Positions 7,317-9,569 of a DNA stretch of 9,569 nucleotides are shown piece by piece. Below the pieces are notes generated by a model, which was not told the origin of the DNA, made no database searches, and saw nothing but the letters and a program-made list of their open reading frames with translations. Every line of letters starts with the position of its first letter. Position 1 is the first letter of the stretch. The DNA comes from a candidate division TM6 bacterium UASB124. GTDB taxonomy: Bacteria > Babelota > Babeliae > Babelales > RVW-14. A program made the translations under genes and the position numbers. The stretch is taken from positions 1 through 9,569 of the forward strand of contig CAMBZK010000035.1 of assembly GCA_945872225.1 (NCBI GenBank), in the 5' to 3' direction.

Positions 7317-7870
7317 AAAAATTATTGATAGGGCAACGCGAATGGCGTTACGCCCTTGTTACCCAACTTGATGGCAGCATCGCCATTGTGGTAACTAAGC
7401 CCGATGGCTCTTCACAAGCACTAACCGTTACCGATGTGCAACACAACACAGCATCAGGCTCGATACAATTTACCTGCAATGGTCGCCGTTTTTCTATGCA
7501 CATAACCCCTGCAGATGAAGAAAGTAAGCAATCTATTGTCAGTTATGCTGATGGCAGAGCAGTCCGAGTAAAACCGCTAGCACACAAGCAACTCCAATCA
7601 CTCTTTATGCCAGCAACAACACCGTCTTCTGAACCATCTGACAAGACTTCATTTGATCAAAAAATAGTCAAAAGTCCACTTGCTGGCCGCGTCACCAAAG
7701 TACTCGTTAACCTCGGGCAACAGGTCTTGCGGGGGCAGCCTCTTCTTATGATTGAATCAATGAAAATGGAAAACGAGCTATGCGCTCCGGCCAGTGGGTC
7801 TATCAAAACCATTTCTATTGAGATTGGAGATGTGGTAAAACCTAATCAGGTTTTATTATCATTAGAGTGA
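7307..7870 (+). CDS. Biotinyl carrier protein with an N-terminal BT-like barrel (acyl-CoA carboxylase)
   Basis: A 187-residue protein carrying the biotin that the upstream enzyme carboxylates. Residues ~118-187 form a biotinyl/lipoyl domain (KSPLAGRVTKVLVNLGQQV, then MIESMKMENELCAP) with the biotin-accepting lysine K153 between two Met, and the usual second half GSIKTISIEIGDVV. Residues 1-~95 are beta-rich (REWRYALVTQLDGSIAIVV, CNGRRFSMHI) and resemble the BT domain joining the two halves of propionyl-CoA carboxylase alpha subunits. A Ser/Thr/Pro-rich linker lies at ~102-115. With the preceding 500-residue protein this adds up to a typical PccA, cut in two. The start overlaps the biotin carboxylase stop by 10 nt. 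No carboxyltransferase is encoded in the window, so the acyl-CoA substrate (acetyl, propionyl or other) cannot be told. Confidence 0.9.
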   Translation: MAIKKLLIGQREWRYALVTQLDGSIAIVVTKPDGSSQALTVTDVQHNTASGSIQFTCNGRRFSMHITPADEESKQSIVSYADGRAVRVKPLAHKQLQSLFMPATTPSSEPSDKTSFDQKIVKSPLAGRVTKVLVNLGQQVLRGQPLLMIESMKMENELCAPASGSIKTISIEIGDVVKPNQVLLSLE

Positions 7871-7884
7871 TGAAGGAGAGGGGC

Positions 7885-8430
7885 ATGCAACACCATCCCG
7901 TAAACATGGGCCAACGCCAATTTCGCATAGGTGACTTAGCTGATGAGCTCAAGGTAAAAAAATTTGTCATACGGTTTTGGGAGCAAGAATTTGGCCTCTC
8001 TGCAGAACGCTCTGAGGGCGGGCACCGTTTTTACACGACGGCAGATCTCCAGATTTTTCAAGTCATCAAAGACCTTCTACACAATCAGGGCTACACTATC
8101 GAAGGCGCACGAAAAAAGCTGCCATCGTTGATTAATCAAAAACAAGAATCTGTTAGCGAGCCTGTTATCGAAGCACCCACAGAAGCAAAAGTAGAAGTGA
8201 CACAAGAGGTCACATCACCAGCCGGTAGTCTTCTCGCAGCAGCAATAGCGCCAGAAACAAGAGAGCTTGTTGCAATCGCTCATATCAATGAAAAGGCAGC
8301 CATCCGCACCTGCCACCATGAAACGCATGAACCAATGAGCGTTGCACCGTGCACAACCTGCCATAAGCACAGCCGGCACCTAGCGATGGTAAAAAATGAG
8401 TTGGAAGAACTCGTTAAGCGGTTACGGTAA
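7885..8430 (+). CDS. MerR-family transcriptional regulator with a C-terminal Cys/His cluster
   Basis: A 181-residue DNA-binding protein. Residues ~12-80 are a MerR-type winged helix: FRIGDLADELKVKKFVIRFW, then EGGHRFYTTADLQIF, then LLHNQGYTIEGARKKL. Residues ~82-125 look like a disordered, Glu/Val/Ala-rich linker. The C-terminal part has a dense Cys/His group (C143, H144, H145, H148, C156, C159, H160, H162, H165, including a CTTC pair) followed by a short Leu-rich helix (LAMVKNELEELVKRL). The cluster could bind Zn or another metal or sense redox state; this is inference. An AAGGAGAGG SD precedes the ATG at 7885. An in-frame ATG at 7870 overlaps the carrier-protein stop (TGATG) and is the alternative start. 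As last gene of the operon it may regulate the operon itself. Confidence 0.88.
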   Translation: MQHHPVNMGQRQFRIGDLADELKVKKFVIRFWEQEFGLSAERSEGGHRFYTTADLQIFQVIKDLLHNQGYTIEGARKKLPSLINQKQESVSEPVIEAPTEAKVEVTQEVTSPAGSLLAAAIAPETRELVAIAHINEKAAIRTCHHETHEPMSVAPCTTCHKHSRHLAMVKNELEELVKRLR

Positions 8431-8467
8431 AAAGCAGCTCTGTTCGTAACACTTTGGTTCTATAGTT

Positions 8468-9397
8468 TTAAGCCATTAGAGTCGCACAAGATGAAGACTT
8501 ATTAAGTCGTTGACTACGCCTTGGCTCAACAGGTAACCCTGTCTGCCCAAATAAGCGGCACTCATGAACACGTGCCAGCGGGAGATTCAAAATAGGTCCG
8601 GATGACTCAACACCATTTTGTCTTTTAAAGGCGTCAATCACGGCACATTTTTCACGCAAGGCAATACTCTTTTTGTCGAATAGCTTTCTATTTTCATCAA
8701 GCTTTTTTTGTCTTTCCTCAACAGGGTGCTGCGCCAAATAACCAGCAAGAAGATCAACCCACAAGGGAATTGTTGTTTTTGCATGCTGATAAATATACTG
8801 CACATCAACAAGCTCTGGCGCCGCTATGTACGAAAACCAGCGCAACAGGCCACCCGGCTTCAAAAGTGTTTTATAATTTTCAAAAATAATGTGCACGTCT
8901 TCTGCACTAAAAAAGTCTGCATAGAAGGGAAGCCCTGAGATTATGACATCAAATTTTTTACCCCATGGCAACTTAAAATCACGTGCTGTTGATGCCTTTA
9001 TAATATTTGCTTCGCAAACAAAAACACGCTTATTATGGCGAAACCGTCTCACTAAGGCATGTAAAAATGTTTCATCAATGTCAACGGCGTAGAGGCGATA
9101 ATCAACCCCTTTGCGCTCTAAATATTCAGCAATTTTTGCAGTAAATACACCGTCCCCCGCGCCAATCTCTAGAATATAAAGAGGCTCGCCAGGCACAGCT
9201 TCACGCGCCAGCTTTTTCACCATGCCATTAGCTAAAAACGGCGAGCTTGGCGCAATAGCACCGGTTGTTTTAAAGCGATCTAAAAAATTAGCATAAAATG
9301 CCGACCCGGCCGATGGCTCGTCATACGCCATAAGACAACTACAAAAAGATATAGTGATTAGTGCTGCCAGTACTGGCACAAAGTTTTTTATTTTCAT
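8468..9397 (-). CDS. PmtA-like SAM-dependent methyltransferase with an apparent signal peptide
   Basis: A 309-residue class I methyltransferase. The order TGAIAPSSPFLANGMV (45-60), ILEIGAGDGVF (75-85, SAM motif I), YAVDIDE (103-109, ribose-binding acidic strand) and SGLPFY (154-159) resembles bacterial phospholipid N-methyltransferases (PmtA, COG3963) and the related rRNA adenine dimethylase group, so a lipid or other amine is a plausible substrate. The N-terminus is unusual: MKIKNFVPVLAALITISFC and LMA before YDEP look like a cleavable signal peptide, and it is in frame with the enzyme. SAM is a cytosolic cofactor. The region after ~225 is Lys/Glu-rich and ends in a basic tail (RRSQRLNK) I do not recognise. 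Neither the first ATG nor the next in-frame one (residue 23, at 9329-9331) has a clear SD. It lies 26 nt after the permease stop, probably in the same operon, and converges on the MerR gene. Confidence 0.82.
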   Translation of the reverse strand: MKIKNFVPVLAALITISFCSCLMAYDEPSAGSAFYANFLDRFKTTGAIAPSSPFLANGMVKKLAREAVPGEPLYILEIGAGDGVFTAKIAEYLERKGVDYRLYAVDIDETFLHALVRRFRHNKRVFVCEANIIKASTARDFKLPWGKKFDVIISGLPFYADFFSAEDVHIIFENYKTLLKPGGLLRWFSYIAAPELVDVQYIYQHAKTTIPLWVDLLAGYLAQHPVEERQKKLDENRKLFDKKSIALREKCAVIDAFKRQNGVESSGPILNLPLARVHECRLFGQTGLPVEPRRSQRLNKSSSCATLMA

Positions 9398-9423
9398 AAG
9401 GTCAGGATATAAAAAGACCCCAA

Positions 9424-9569
9424 TTAGTCAACAAAATCAAGACGTTTTTTGAGGCTGCGATAGCCAATAAAGCCGACAATAAGGGCTTCAAGCATCAGCC
9501 CTGCGATGCACGGCCAGAAGGGCAGCGTGCCAGCAGGTCCCATAAAACTGCCACGCAAGGCCTCGGTCG
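9424..9569 (-). CDS. Membrane protein C-terminal end, probably an ABC-2 type permease (cut by the window edge)
   Basis: The minus frame from the window edge to a TAA at 9424-9426 gives 47 residues. They contain an EALRGSFMG segment, then a hydrophobic stretch (FWPCIAGLMLEALIVGFIGY) that would form a final membrane helix, then a basic tail RSLKKRLDFVD that should face the cytoplasm. An EALR-x-G element before a last helix ending in a short Arg/Lys-rich tail is typical of ABC-2 family export permeases. With so few residues this is a suggestion only; that it is the end of an inner-membrane protein is firm. It lies 26 nt upstream of the methyltransferase gene on the same strand. Confidence 0.5.
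   Translation of the reverse strand, partial: TEALRGSFMGPAGTLPFWPCIAGLMLEALIVGFIGYRSLKKRLDFVD

Noticed and set aside
8421..8450. GTTACG / CGTAAC inverted repeat between the convergent MerR and methyltransferase genes, considered as a terminator
   Set aside because: It has only 6 bp with an 18-nt loop and no T run directly after it; too weak to call.
1..9569. CRISPR arrays, phage genes, transposases or toxin-antitoxin pairs
   Set aside because: No regularly spaced repeats, recombinase motifs or paired small toxin genes are visible on either strand.

Overview
This window reads as an ordinary bacterial chromosome with standard code, Shine-Dalgarno (SD) starts and tRNAs that carry an encoded CCA. 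Tightly packed genes, several predicted exported proteins, and a SufS/SufU pair with no other Suf genes nearby would fit a host-associated, reduced-genome bacterium of the Candidatus Dependentiae (TM6/Babeliae) kind. That assignment is inference from gene style and could be wrong.

Layout. 1-265 (-) is the N-terminal part of a small exported protein that I do not recognise. 385-569 (-) holds tRNA-Val(UAC) followed by tRNA-Asn(GUU), behind a good sigma70-type promoter at 602-630. 570-982 has no credible gene; its main content is a compact inverted-repeat element at 745-892. 983-4189 (-) is a run sufS > sufU > leucyl aminopeptidase (M17). The sufS/sufU pair overlaps by 4 nt, and the aminopeptidase follows after a short gap. 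4190-4405 is a divergent promoter region. 4406-8430 (+) is a four-gene unit: an exported alpha/beta hydrolase with a Cys nucleophile, a biotin carboxylase, a biotinyl carrier protein, and a MerR-type regulator. 8468-9397 (-) is a PmtA-like SAM-dependent methyltransferase that carries an apparent signal peptide. It lies 26 nt behind the C-terminal end of a membrane protein (9424-9569, -) that looks like an ABC-2 type permease.

How the genes fit together. SufS and SufU would mobilise cysteine sulfur for Fe-S cluster assembly; the SufBCD machinery is not in the window. The biotin carboxylase and the carrier look like an acyl-CoA carboxylase alpha subunit split in two near the junction between its BC part and its BT-like barrel. 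No carboxyltransferase is visible, so the partner must be encoded elsewhere. The MerR protein at the end of this unit is a natural candidate for its regulator.

The items most worth a second look are the methyltransferase with an export signal, the Cys-nucleophile hydrolase co-encoded with the biotin enzymes, the split carboxylase subunit, the SufU with an IscU-like short spacing, the Cys/His cluster in the MerR protein, and the inverted-repeat element beside the tRNAs.
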